Assembly: GCF_004168365.1 (NCBI RefSeq)
Contig: NZ_CP035704.1
Span: 2,728,001 to 2,792,000, forward strand
DNA: 64,000 nt
Reading direction: 5' to 3'
Origin: Pseudolysobacter antarcticus
Lineage (GTDB): Bacteria; Pseudomonadota; Gammaproteobacteria; Xanthomonadales; Rhodanobacteraceae
Shown here: positions 1-7,188 of the stretch, piece after piece
How the letters are laid out: each line of letters begins with the position of its first letter
Numbering within the stretch: the first letter of the stretch is position 1
Program-made: the position numbers and the translations under genes
The notes under the pieces: generated by a model
Databases searched by the model: none
The model's input: only the letters and a program-made list of their open reading frames with translations
Told to the model about the DNA's origin: nothing

Positions 1-38
1 AGCACGATCAGATCGTAATGCGCGTTATCGGTATTCAT
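1..38 (-). CDS. N-terminus of a gene running off the left edge, possibly a flavoprotein
   Basis: Only the first 12-13 codons are visible (MNTDNAHYDLIVL). The ATG shares one base with the frame-corrected stop codon of the upstream hydrolase (TGATG), a typical translationally coupled junction. The hydrophobic strand YDLIVL is how many Rossmann-fold FAD or NAD(P) oxidoreductases begin, just before a GxGxxG loop. With the DadA-like dehydrogenase two genes upstream, a second flavoenzyme would fit, but this is inference from six residues. Confidence 0.4.
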   Translation of the reverse strand, partial: MNTDNAHYDLIV

Positions 39-1854
39 CAGAACGCCGGCTTGCTATTGACGACAGCGCCCGGCGCGAGATGATCGGCGGCGGCGATCGG
101 TAAATACAGCACGCTGGCATGCTGCGTATCGTGATACAGCTTGACCGTGACGGTACGCGCATCTTGCCGGTTTCTTCGCCGACGACACCACCGGCGTTGT
201 AGTTCTTTTCGCTGAACAGCGAGTTCATCGAGCTGATGACGAGGCGCAAGCGGCTGCCCTTGCGAATCTGCCGCGCGGCAAACGTGAAGTGATCGAAGTC
301 GTATTTCTGCAGGGTATTTTTTGGCACCGGTTTGGCGCTACGATCGCTCTCGCGATAACGCGCACGCATCTGATCGTCGCTGAGGTAAACGCTGCTGCCA
401 TCGGCGGCGATTTCGTATACGACGACGTGAAAATCGGTGTCCGGTTGATCCAGTGTCATCCATGCGGAGAACCGGAAAAATCCAGCGAGGTCGGTGTCAT
501 ACTCGAACGGTGCGCTGTGATAGACGAGTTGTTTGCCACTGTCGGCGATCACGCTGCGCTGGTCGGTCAGCGAATTCGGCACATCGACTGCATCGCGGGC
601 GGCGCTACTCACGTCGAGCGGATCGTACAAATAGGTATCCGATTTCGCGCTAACGGACTTTTCGGCTTGCAGACTACCGGCGGTAAAAACGTCTGCCGCA
701 GTTCCCGCGCTGCCGAGATAAAGCGGACGCTGTTCGGCGGTGACTGCGGCCAGCGTATCGGCATAACGCCACTGCTCGGCGACACTCACGTAATACGCAA
801 CGGCGTTTTTCAGGAACGCTGGTTTGGCGCCGCTTTTCAACGTCCAGTTCCACCAATCTTCGTGCAGTCTGTTCATGTCGAGCACACTCGCTGCGGCGAA
901 TTTCAAACCGCCGAGCTCGGCTTGCGGCGTGCGCGTGCCGGGATGATCCCACGGCCCGATGATCAGATAATGCTGCGCCTTCGCGTGTTCGCTGGCGTTG
1001 GCCATATGCTCGGTGTAGTGCATCAGCGCACCGGGTTGATCGCCATCGTATTGACCGGTGATGGTGAGGATCGGCAGATCGATTTTCGCCAGTTGGGCGG
1101 CAGTCGGATTGAAGCTGTCCCAGTACGCATCGCGCATCGGATGCTGCACCCAGCTCTGGAAGATCGGCGACGGATTGCCAATGATCTTGTCGATGTTGTT
1201 GAACGCGAGATGTTGCAGAAAAACTTCGCTGAATTTGGCCGTCCAGAATTTGCCATCACCGAAAATCTTGTCCTGCGAAGCATGGCCGCTGGTGAAGGTG
1301 AGCCACTGCACATCGTACGGATAAGCGATGTTGTTGCGGCGGGGAAAATCAATGCCGGCGTAAGGCGACGCGACCGGCACGATGCTCGCCAGATGCGGCG
1401 GAAATTCCTTCGCCGTGGCCCATTGATCGTAGCCTGCGTACGAGCCTCCCCACATGCTGACCTTGCCGTTGCAATACGGCTGTTGCGCGAGCCACTCGAC
1501 GATGTCGTGGCCGTCTTTCGCTTCCTGCAGCAGTGGTGTGAATTCGCCTTCCGAATTGCCGCGACCGCGCACGTCAATCGTGGCGAAAACAAAACCGTGC
1601 GCGGCGAAATACATCGCACGATCGTGATAACTCTGCGCGATATACGGCGTCAGCGTGAAGATGCACGGTAACGCATCTTTCTGCGTATGCGGACGATACA
1701 AGGTGGCGTTGAGTTTCACGCCATCACGCAGCGGAACCTTTACACCCCACTGGAAATCCACATCGGCAGCATCGGTTTTGCTGGCCTCGGCAGCAAACCC
1801 AAGCGATGAAAAAACAAGCAAAAACGCCAGCGCGAAATTTTTCCCCAGATGCAT
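25..1854 (-). CDS. CocE/NonD-family alpha/beta hydrolase (X-Pro dipeptidyl-peptidase type), frameshifted near its end
   Basis: A secreted serine hydrolase of the CocE/NonD group (PF02129 catalytic domain plus PF08530 C-terminal jelly-roll), which cleaves esters, amides or X-Pro peptides. I start it at 1854, where a signal peptide (MHLGKNFALAFLLVFSSLG, cut near AEA) follows a GGGGGA ribosome site 15 bases after the upstream dehydrogenase; the frame is open 24 codons further but without such a site. The nucleophile elbow is GGSYAGY (about residue 135), and GQYDGD and GPWDHPG carry the Asp and His regions. Near base 162 the frame shifts: as read, it ends at 25 with an Arg/Ser-rich tail, but adding one base gives a sensible jelly-roll ending (VKLYHDTQHASVLYLPIAA) and a stop at 38-40 that overlaps the next ATG. 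The corrected protein is about 605 residues. Either a recent mutation or a sequencing error. Confidence 0.85.
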   Translation of the reverse strand: MHLGKNFALAFLLVFSSLGFAAEASKTDAADVDFQWGVKVPLRDGVKLNATLYRPHTQKDALPCIFTLTPYIAQSYHDRAMYFAAHGFVFATIDVRGRGNSEGEFTPLLQEAKDGHDIVEWLAQQPYCNGKVSMWGGSYAGYDQWATAKEFPPHLASIVPVASPYAGIDFPRRNNIAYPYDVQWLTFTSGHASQDKIFGDGKFWTAKFSEVFLQHLAFNNIDKIIGNPSPIFQSWVQHPMRDAYWDSFNPTAAQLAKIDLPILTITGQYDGDQPGALMHYTEHMANASEHAKAQHYLIIGPWDHPGTRTPQAELGGLKFAAASVLDMNRLHEDWWNWTLKSGAKPAFLKNAVAYYVSVAEQWRYADTLAAVTAEQRPLYLGSAGTAADVFTAGSLQAEKSVSAKSDTYLYDPLDVSSAARDAVDVPNSLTDQRSVIADSGKQLVYHSAPFEYDTDLAGFFRFSAWMTLDQPDTDFHVVVYEIAADGSSVYLSDDQMRARYRESDRSAKPVPKNTLQKYDFDHFTFAARQIRKGSRLRLVISSMNSLFSEKNYNAGGVVGEETGKMRVPSRSSCITIRSMPACCIYRSPPPIISRRALSSIASRRSDEYR

Positions 1855-1868
1855 ACTTTTTCCCCCGA

Positions 1869-3122
1869 TTATTTGAAACGTGCTGGACTGTAAGGCGCCA
1901 GATCCAGCGATGGCGATTGACCGCAAAGCAACTCGCTGATCAGCACGCCGGTAACCGCAGACATCGTCACCCCAAGCATGCCGTGCCCGGTCGCCAAGGT
2001 CAGATTGTCATGCGCCAGACTGCGTCCCAAGATCGGCAGATCATCATAGGTCATCGGTCGCCAGCCATACCATTCTTCGCTGATACGAGCGCCGACCGGC
2101 TCATGCAAATATTCCGCCGCGCCGCGCGCCAGTGCATCAAGACGTGTGCGGTTGAGTTGCGTGTCGTAGCCGGAAAATTCCATCGTGCTGCCGAGGCGAT
2201 AACCACTGCTCCAGCCGGTCACGCAGATGCTGCGCTCCTTCAGTGTCAGCGGAATACGCGGACAGATTTCTGGCCGATCATAGGTTACCGAATAACCTTT
2301 GCCGGGCTGGATCGGCAAGCGCAGATTCAATTGTTTTGCGAATTGCGGCGACCATGCACCGAGCGCAAGGATTATCTCGCGACCACAGACTTCGCCGCGG
2401 TCGGTGAGCACCGCATCGATGTGGCGCGTGCCGCTGCGAAATCCGCTGATTCGGGTTCCATCGCGAATCTCGCCGCCGTGCTCAAGCACGCATCGCGTCA
2501 GTTCAGCGAGGTATCGATCCGGGCGCAGGTGCGCATCGACCGGATTGAGATAACCGCCGACGATGCTGTTATTGAGCGCGGGTTCGATAGCACGTGCACG
2601 CGCGCCATCGATGGTTTCAATCGGCACTCCGACATCGCTCAACGCCTGCGGCAGCCATTGCGATTTCTCCAACGCCTGCTCGTCGCGATACACGTACATC
2701 GTGCCGGTTTTTTCGAATTCGCAAGCGAGATTTTCGTCGACAACAAGTTGTTCGAGCAGTTCGCGCGAACGCATCAGCAGCGGCGCCTTGATCGCGGTGA
2801 TACGGCGGAAATCCCCCCAGTTGCAGTGCTGGCGAAACTTCAACAACCACGACAGCAGCGCAAGATCAAAGCGCGGCTTGATGTACAGCGGCGCATCGGC
2901 CTGCAGCATCCAGCGCAACGCGGTGGAAGTCAGTCCGGGCATCGCCAGCGGTGTAGCATGACTCGGCGTAATCGTGCCGCAGTTGCCGTGCGAACTACCG
3001 CAGCCCGGTGTGCCCTGCTCGATCACAAGCACACTGCGACCGGCCTTGAGCAGATAAAGCGCGCAGGCCAAACCGATCACGCCACCGCCGAGAATCACCA
3101 CGTCGAATTTTTTTTCGTTCAT
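1869..3122 (-). CDS. FAD-dependent D-amino-acid dehydrogenase-like oxidoreductase (DAO/DadA family)
   Basis: A 417-residue flavoenzyme that oxidatively deaminates an amino acid or imino acid, passing electrons to the respiratory chain in characterised relatives. The N-terminal dinucleotide loop is GGGVIG (residues 11-16), followed by an acidic strand end (VIEQ). GCGSSHGNCG (about 41-50) is the flavin-contact segment of DadA-type proteins. The C-terminal FAD motif is GWRPMTYDDLPILG followed by GHGMLGVTMS, as in D-amino-acid and D-hydroxyproline dehydrogenases. Substrate cannot be told from sequence. It sits 14 bases upstream of the CocE-type hydrolase gene, so the two are probably co-transcribed: a peptidase or amidase could release amino acids that this enzyme oxidises. 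An assignment to dadA proper is not certain, so no symbol is given. Confidence 0.86.
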   Translation of the reverse strand: MNEKKFDVVILGGGVIGLACALYLLKAGRSVLVIEQGTPGCGSSHGNCGTITPSHATPLAMPGLTSTALRWMLQADAPLYIKPRFDLALLSWLLKFRQHCNWGDFRRITAIKAPLLMRSRELLEQLVVDENLACEFEKTGTMYVYRDEQALEKSQWLPQALSDVGVPIETIDGARARAIEPALNNSIVGGYLNPVDAHLRPDRYLAELTRCVLEHGGEIRDGTRISGFRSGTRHIDAVLTDRGEVCGREIILALGAWSPQFAKQLNLRLPIQPGKGYSVTYDRPEICPRIPLTLKERSICVTGWSSGYRLGSTMEFSGYDTQLNRTRLDALARGAAEYLHEPVGARISEEWYGWRPMTYDDLPILGRSLAHDNLTLATGHGMLGVTMSAVTGVLISELLCGQSPSLDLAPYSPARFK

Positions 3123-3372
3123 GCCGCGATTGTAGAGCCAGCGGAGGATTCTGGCTTGGCCGGCGCAGAAAAAATCCGGCGCGCGATCAGCGCCACATCG
3201 ACGGGCACGCAGAAGCTCGGCAACACGTCGATGCGTAAACCGGTTTTGATAACGAGCGAATCTTGAGATGCAAAACGAGCCGGTATGAAGCGGCGCGTTT
3301 GTCTGCCGCGCCGGTCAGGCCGGCGTCGGCATTGGCAAACCAATCCCGTTGCGGGATCGGCTTAGTCCGGCG

Positions 3373-3639
3373 TTAGCGGCGACCGCCACCGCGACCAACG
3401 CGCGGCTTGTCGAGGCCGACGCGCAATTGACCGCCTTCGACGCTGGAACCGTCCATGGCGGCGATCGCATTGCGCGCCTCATGCCCTTCCATTTCGACGG
3501 TGGCGAAACCGCGGCATTCGCCGGAGAACAAATCCTTGGCCATTTTCAGGTTATGCACCCGACCATGACGTGAGAGCAGTTCGGTCAGAGACTGTTCGGT
3601 AGTGGAGCGCGGCAGACCGCGCACGGAAAGTGTCAGCAT
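3373..3639 (-). CDS. RNA recognition motif (RRM) protein
   Basis: An 88-residue single-RRM protein that should bind single-stranded RNA in the cytoplasm. RNP2 is LSVRGLP (3-9) and RNP1 is CRGFATVEM (about 42-50), with the usual beta-alpha-beta-beta-alpha-beta spacing, and an Arg/Gly-rich tail (GRGGGRR) that adds nonspecific RNA affinity. The start at 3639 is chosen for the AGAGGA ribosome site and because the RRM begins at once; the frame continues upstream without homology. Similar small RRM proteins in cyanobacteria and proteobacteria are often cold-induced, which suits the cold-shock gene 270 bases upstream on the same strand. The 3123-3372 interval downstream contains only small GC-rich inverted repeats. 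Confidence 0.9.
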   Translation of the reverse strand: MLTLSVRGLPRSTTEQSLTELLSRHGRVHNLKMAKDLFSGECRGFATVEMEGHEARNAIAAMDGSSVEGGQLRVGLDKPRVGRGGGRR

Positions 3640-3862
3640 CGGTGGATCCTCTATGAGGGCGACGAGCGGAAGAATATCTCGTCGCAGAAACGCGCGCGTG
3701 AGCAGCGCAAGAAACGGCTCGACCGCTGAATGACACAGCAGCCGAGTTATACGCCACGAAATACCAGCGCATGATACGCGGCATCCGTGGAAGACGGGAT
3801 AAAACAATCAATGCATTGCGTGCTGCGGAGAAAACCCGCGCCGCACATTATCGAGCATTGAG

Positions 3863-3896
3863 ATCAGCGCGCGAAGCAGTAGTTCCGCGCGCTGAT
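3863..3896. terminator. 11-bp perfect stem-loop downstream of the cold-shock gene
   Basis: ATCAGCGCGCG (3863-3873) pairs perfectly with CGCGCGCTGAT (3886-3896) over a 12-base loop, 13 bases after the csp stop codon. No T-run follows on the minus strand, so it would be a Rho-assisted terminator or an mRNA 3'-end stabiliser rather than a classical intrinsic terminator. Confidence 0.5.
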
Positions 3897-3909
3897 AAAG
3901 AAAACGTGA

Positions 3910-4119
3910 TTATTCGGGAACGACGTTTTCGGCTTGTGGGCCTTTCTGGCCTTCGCCCAGGGTGAAGCGCACTTTCTGACCTTCGACCAGACCACGACGG
4001 CCGGTGCCTACGATTGAGCGGAAGTGCACAAACAGGTCACTGCCGCCTTCGCGACTGATGAACCCATAACCTTTTTCATCGTTGAACCATTTCACGGTTC
4101 CAATCAGCTGATCTGACAT
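3910..4119 (-). CDS. Cold-shock protein, CspA family
   Basis: A 69-residue single cold-shock domain, an RNA chaperone that melts mRNA secondary structure. RNP1 is KGYGFIS and RNP2 is LFVHFRSI; the first strand is GTVKWFN. The start at 4119 (MSDQLIG) has GAAGG 9-10 bases upstream; an in-frame TTG five codons earlier is less likely. A promoter candidate lies about 150 bases upstream, giving a long leader as in cold-inducible csp genes. The RG-containing insertion [10 protein letters not shown] instead of the usual short loop is common in Xanthomonadales paralogues. Which csp paralogue it is cannot be decided. Confidence 0.95.
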   Translation of the reverse strand: MSDQLIGTVKWFNDEKGYGFISREGGSDLFVHFRSIVGTGRRGLVEGQKVRFTLGEGQKGPQAENVVPE

Positions 4120-4267
4120 ATGTATAACCTTCAATCAATGGAGATATTTCACCCTTGCGGGCACTGGCTGGTATTTCAGGGTGATGCAATGTCAGAGAGT
4201 AACGAGCGGAGCTCAAGTACCGGACTGCCGTTGCCGACAACACCTGTTGCGATACGCAGGCTTGCGC

Positions 4268-4297
4268 TTTATACAGATATTGGGTCTGAAACGCCAG
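4268..4297 (-). promoter_or_regulatory. Candidate csp promoter with a long 5' leader
   Basis: On the minus strand, TATAAA (4273-4268) lies 18 bases from a weak -35 (CTGGCG, 4297-4292). Transcription would begin near 4261, leaving roughly 140 untranslated bases before the csp ATG at 4119, the arrangement of cold-thermosensing csp mRNAs. The -35 match is poor. Confidence 0.4.
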
Positions 4298-4314
4298 TCG
4301 ACAAGGCGAAGTCC

Positions 4315-4920
4315 TCAGCTTTTAGCGAGCGGCAAATAACCCGGCAAAGCATGCGCCGCCTCGCTGTGCGCCAAGCTCACAGAGCGCTCGACGGCGCGAT
4401 TGAATGTGCCACGACTACCGTCAAGCATGATCCGCGTGCGGAAAAAATCCGCCCATAAAAACTCGGCAAATGGCGTAGGCGTTTTTTCATAACCACCTGC
4501 GTTGCGTACATAACCGGCCAGACTGCGATACGGATCGTCGAGCAGATCTTCCAGGTGATGCGGAATGCTCGCGTAATCACGGCGCTTGCCGCTGGCGTCG
4601 ATCGGATGCGCCCACTGTTGCTGATGCATGTGCTGCCAAAAACTCGTTTCATCAAGCGCTGAAAGATCGGCTTCGACGAGAAAAAATGCGCTATCGAAGC
4701 GATCATCAAACAAGGCCCGACCGAGGTGATGGTGATCGGTAATGTAGAGCTTATTGTCGAGACCGCGCACCGCCGGAATCGCATGCGCCTGGAGAAAATC
4801 GCGACGCTCGTGTTTACTGAACGCCGCGAGCATCTTGCGTTTGTCCTCGACCTCGAACATGCCGACCGTGATCTGCGTCGGGCGCAGATCGGCGACATCG
4901 CATTCATGCAGTTTTGGCAT
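4315..4920 (-). CDS. ParB-like protein of the ParBc_2 type
   Basis: A 201-residue protein that resembles the putative ParB-like nuclease family PF08857 rather than chromosome-partitioning ParB. Visible features: an N-terminal segment naming two or more strands (DLRPTQITVGMFEVEDKRKM), then AHAIPAVRG and the conserved YITDHHHLGRAL, in which the DHHH cluster could bind metal or a nucleotide. There is no helix-turn-helix or partition partner, so a role in segregation is not supported. The start at 4920 follows GGGA; the gene lies 39 bases downstream of slyD on the same strand and may be read through from it. Confidence 0.75.
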   Translation of the reverse strand: MPKLHECDVADLRPTQITVGMFEVEDKRKMLAAFSKHERRDFLQAHAIPAVRGLDNKLYITDHHHLGRALFDDRFDSAFFLVEADLSALDETSFWQHMHQQQWAHPIDASGKRRDYASIPHHLEDLLDDPYRSLAGYVRNAGGYEKTPTPFAEFLWADFFRTRIMLDGSRGTFNRAVERSVSLAHSEAAHALPGYLPLAKS

Positions 4921-4959
4921 GTCGAAATCCCTGCCTTGTCGCGTTACGCGCCGCAAAAA

Positions 4960-5445
4960 TCAGTGCTGATGGCCCCCTTCCGCATGCGCATGACCATGCG
5001 CAATTTCTTCCTCGCTGGCCACGCGCACATCCAGAATTTCCACCGCAAAATTCAGCGTCTTGCCAGCCATCGGATGATTCAAGTCGACATCGATCACACT
5101 TTGTCCGATTTTCATCACCACCACCATGCGCTGACTGCCGTCCTGCGTTTTCAGCAACGTGGTCATGCCGGGCTTGAGGCGTTGCGCCAGCTCGAAATAT
5201 TTTTTCGGCACCCGCTGGGTGAAGCCGTCGCGACGTTCGCCGTAGGCTTGCTCGGGTGTCACGGTGACGTCGAATCGATCGCCAGCTTCACGCCCGGTCA
5301 TCGCCGACTCAAGCCCGGGAATAATATTGCCGGCACCGAGAAGAATGCTCATCGGTTCGCGTTCGTGCGAATTCTCGATCGGTTCACCGGCCTCGTCGGT
5401 CAGGGAATAATGGAAACTCACCACGGAATTGGTTTCGGCTTTCAT
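4960..5445 (-). CDS. slyD: FKBP-type peptidyl-prolyl isomerase, SlyD type
   Basis: A 161-residue cytoplasmic prolyl isomerase and chaperone. The FKBP core is split by the insert-in-flap chaperone domain: YSLTDEAGEPIENS, then LLGAGNIIPGLESAM, the flap with EQAYGER, and the distal FKBP strands with DVDLNHPMAGKTLNF (the latter segment is diagnostic of SlyD/SlpA). The tail contains GHAHAEGGHQH, a shortened version of the metal-binding His-rich tail of E. coli SlyD that serves nickel insertion. It starts at 5445 and precedes the ParB-like gene. The tail here is too short to assume a full nickel-storage role. Confidence 0.92.
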   Translation of the reverse strand: MKAETNSVVSFHYSLTDEAGEPIENSHEREPMSILLGAGNIIPGLESAMTGREAGDRFDVTVTPEQAYGERRDGFTQRVPKKYFELAQRLKPGMTTLLKTQDGSQRMVVVMKIGQSVIDVDLNHPMAGKTLNFAVEILDVRVASEEEIAHGHAHAEGGHQH

Positions 5446-5580
5446 GCAGCGTCCTCGCGGGAAAGTTGCGTAGAGTAGCGAGTTGAGTGCGCCACGTCAT
5501 TGTTGGCATGCGATCGGCAAGCTGTTTGGCATCTACATGCAATGATTGACAGCGCACCGCGCATCACGGATTTTATCGGC

Positions 5581-6105
5581 ATGTCGAACGCCCTGCCCAT
5601 CCATCGCTCACTGAATTTTTTGCTGTGCCTGAGTCTGTTGCTCGCGGCATGCTCGCAGCAGCGTAGCAAACCGACATCGACCGCGTTGCCGCGCTTCACC
5701 GCACCAGCGGCGCGCCAGGGCGTGACGGCGGCCAACAATATATTGTTCCGCGCCATCGGCTTGGTCGGCACGCCTTACCACTACGGCGGCAACACACCGG
5801 AAACCGGTTTCGATTGCAGTGGCCTGGTCGATTTTGTGTTCCGCGATGCCGCCGGCGTGGTGCTGCCGCGCACCGTGGGCGATCTGGCCGACCTGCAACT
5901 TCCCGCGGTCGCACGCAACGATTTACAGGCCGGCGATCTGATTTTTTTCGACACCACCAGCCGCCACGCATCGCACGTCGGCATCTACGTCGGCGAAGAC
6001 CGTTTTGTGCATGCACCGAACGAAGGCGGCGTGGTCAGGCTGGATTATCTCAGCAACGTTTATTGGCGCCAGCATTACGACAGCGCCAAGCGCATTCCGT
6101 TGTGA
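5581..6105 (+). CDS. NlpC/P60 (C40) cell-wall peptidase, lipoprotein
   Basis: A 174-residue putative D,L-endopeptidase that cuts peptidoglycan stem peptides, anchored as a lipoprotein: hydrophobic segment and lipobox LAAC (Cys24). The C40 catalytic Cys is in GFDCSGLV (Cys79), the His in ASHVGIYVG (His132), and the third polar residue is His144 in FVHAP. GTPYHYGGN is the usual substrate-proximal entry. I start it at 5581 so that the lipoprotein signal is N-terminal; the frame is open further upstream (ATG at 5542) without a better ribosome site. It resembles Spr/NlpC-like hydrolases. It stands alone, divergent from slyD and convergent with the next gene. Confidence 0.9.
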   Translation: MSNALPIHRSLNFLLCLSLLLAACSQQRSKPTSTALPRFTAPAARQGVTAANNILFRAIGLVGTPYHYGGNTPETGFDCSGLVDFVFRDAAGVVLPRTVGDLADLQLPAVARNDLQAGDLIFFDTTSRHASHVGIYVGEDRFVHAPNEGGVVRLDYLSNVYWRQHYDSAKRIPL

Positions 6106-6141
6106 TCGGGGTTTGTTCTACGCCACACACCGGCCTTCCGG

Positions 6142-6732
6142 CTATTTGGCTGTGGACGTCGCAACGGGTGTACCGCTGACATTATCCAGCAACGACGTTT
6201 TCGGGCGGTGGATCTGCAAAAAAGTAAACCCGGCAACGGTGTGACAACCCGTGCACGCCGCTGAAACGCCATCGAACGCGCGCTCGAATTCAGCTTTGTT
6301 TTTATTGTCCACCGCCGCGCGCAAGGTTTTCATCGGCGCACCCATCATCGCCGGCAAAATATCGCCGAGCCGCTCGGGCTGCAATGCAGCGTGCTCGGGA
6401 TAGTTTTCAACAATGCCGTCCAGCCCATCCTGCAAACCGTGCACCTGAAATGCTGCCAGCTCCCAGTCGCCTGCTTCACCGGCAAACCACAACCGCGCAT
6501 GACGAATCTGCAATCCAAGCATTGCCTCGGTGATATCCGGCCGCAATTGCTTGATCTGACGCTTGAGCTGTTCGATCTCGCGCTGCAGCGATGTATTGTC
6601 AGGCGTCGCCTGAGTCGGCTTGCCTGCGCTGGTTTTCGCGCTTGCGGCAACGGGCGCACTGGCAGATTCGGCGAATACGCTCGCGCAGAAAAAGAACGTC
6701 ACCGCGCCTGTCAGGAGAAATTTTTGACGCAT
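6142..6732 (-). CDS. Secreted coiled-coil protein with one c-type heme motif
   Basis: A 196-residue protein of unrecognised family. It has a signal peptide (cut near VFAES), an Ala/Thr-rich linker, a short coiled coil (about 49-65) and, at about residue 160, CTGCH, a single CxxCH heme-attachment site in the context of VSAACTGCHTVAGFTFL. The central region contains HARLWFAGEAGDWELAAFQ, which recurs in small periplasmic proteins of unknown function that carry a terminal heme motif. No distal Met ligand stands out. If heme is attached, it would be a periplasmic electron-transfer or sensor protein. No cytochrome maturation or oxidase genes are nearby. Confidence 0.7.
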   Translation of the reverse strand: MRQKFLLTGAVTFFFCASVFAESASAPVAASAKTSAGKPTQATPDNTSLQREIEQLKRQIKQLRPDITEAMLGLQIRHARLWFAGEAGDWELAAFQVHGLQDGLDGIVENYPEHAALQPERLGDILPAMMGAPMKTLRAAVDNKNKAEFERAFDGVSAACTGCHTVAGFTFLQIHRPKTSLLDNVSGTPVATSTAK

Positions 6733-7188
6733 GATACTGCCCTCAAATGCTAATAATTCTTATTTGCGCAGCATGCCATAATTTTTCGCTCAAACACAAC
6801 TGCATACGAGGCGGCCATCGATGGGAAGAACATGAAATCACGCCTATCGGATTTCTGCCACTGACCGCACCAGTTCCGACCGGCTTCCTGAACGCAATGC
6901 ACGCTGCAGCGCAACAGTTGAAAACAATCAGTAGCTTGGAAGCCTGAGTTCGCGTATAGTCCGCCTTGTTTGTTGCGCCGCTTCTCGGTTTCCCCTTCGG
7001 ATGCCCATAGCCGTTGTGCCTGAAACAGATTCCTCGAATCGTTTCCGTGTACGCATCTCGGCCTCACGCCCGCTCGGTCTCGACGCTCAAACGCGGCCTC
7101 TCCGCATCCTGCGCAGGCGCCGAATCATTTCGCCCTGCAGCGCGGTTCTAAGGGAACGCTCCGGGTTTTACTTTTTAGGAGCTTCACC
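6733..7188 (+). promoter_or_regulatory. rhlE upstream region with a long untranslated leader
   Basis: No convincing gene lies in these 456 bases; a 66-codon frame at 6747-6947 has no recognisable content. A plausible -10 (TATAGT, 6955-6960, followed by a CCGCC discriminator) has no good -35. Transcription from it would give a leader of about 220 bases that ends in a strong ribosome site (AGGAG, 12 bases before ATG at 7189). Confidence 0.35.

Noticed and set aside
1806-3266. A 486-codon plus-strand frame opposite the DadA-like gene
   Set aside because: Antisense reading of a well-supported dehydrogenase; no recognisable domain.
3119-3343. A 74-codon minus-strand frame upstream of the DadA-like gene
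   Set aside because: Arg/Ser-rich, no ribosome site or recognisable content.
3343-3357. Short hairpin ATCCCG-TTG-CGGGAT
   Set aside because: Only 6 bp with a three-base loop and no T-run; too weak to call a terminator.
6747-6947. A 66-codon plus-strand frame upstream of rhlE
   Set aside because: No ribosome site, and it lies where the rhlE promoter should be.
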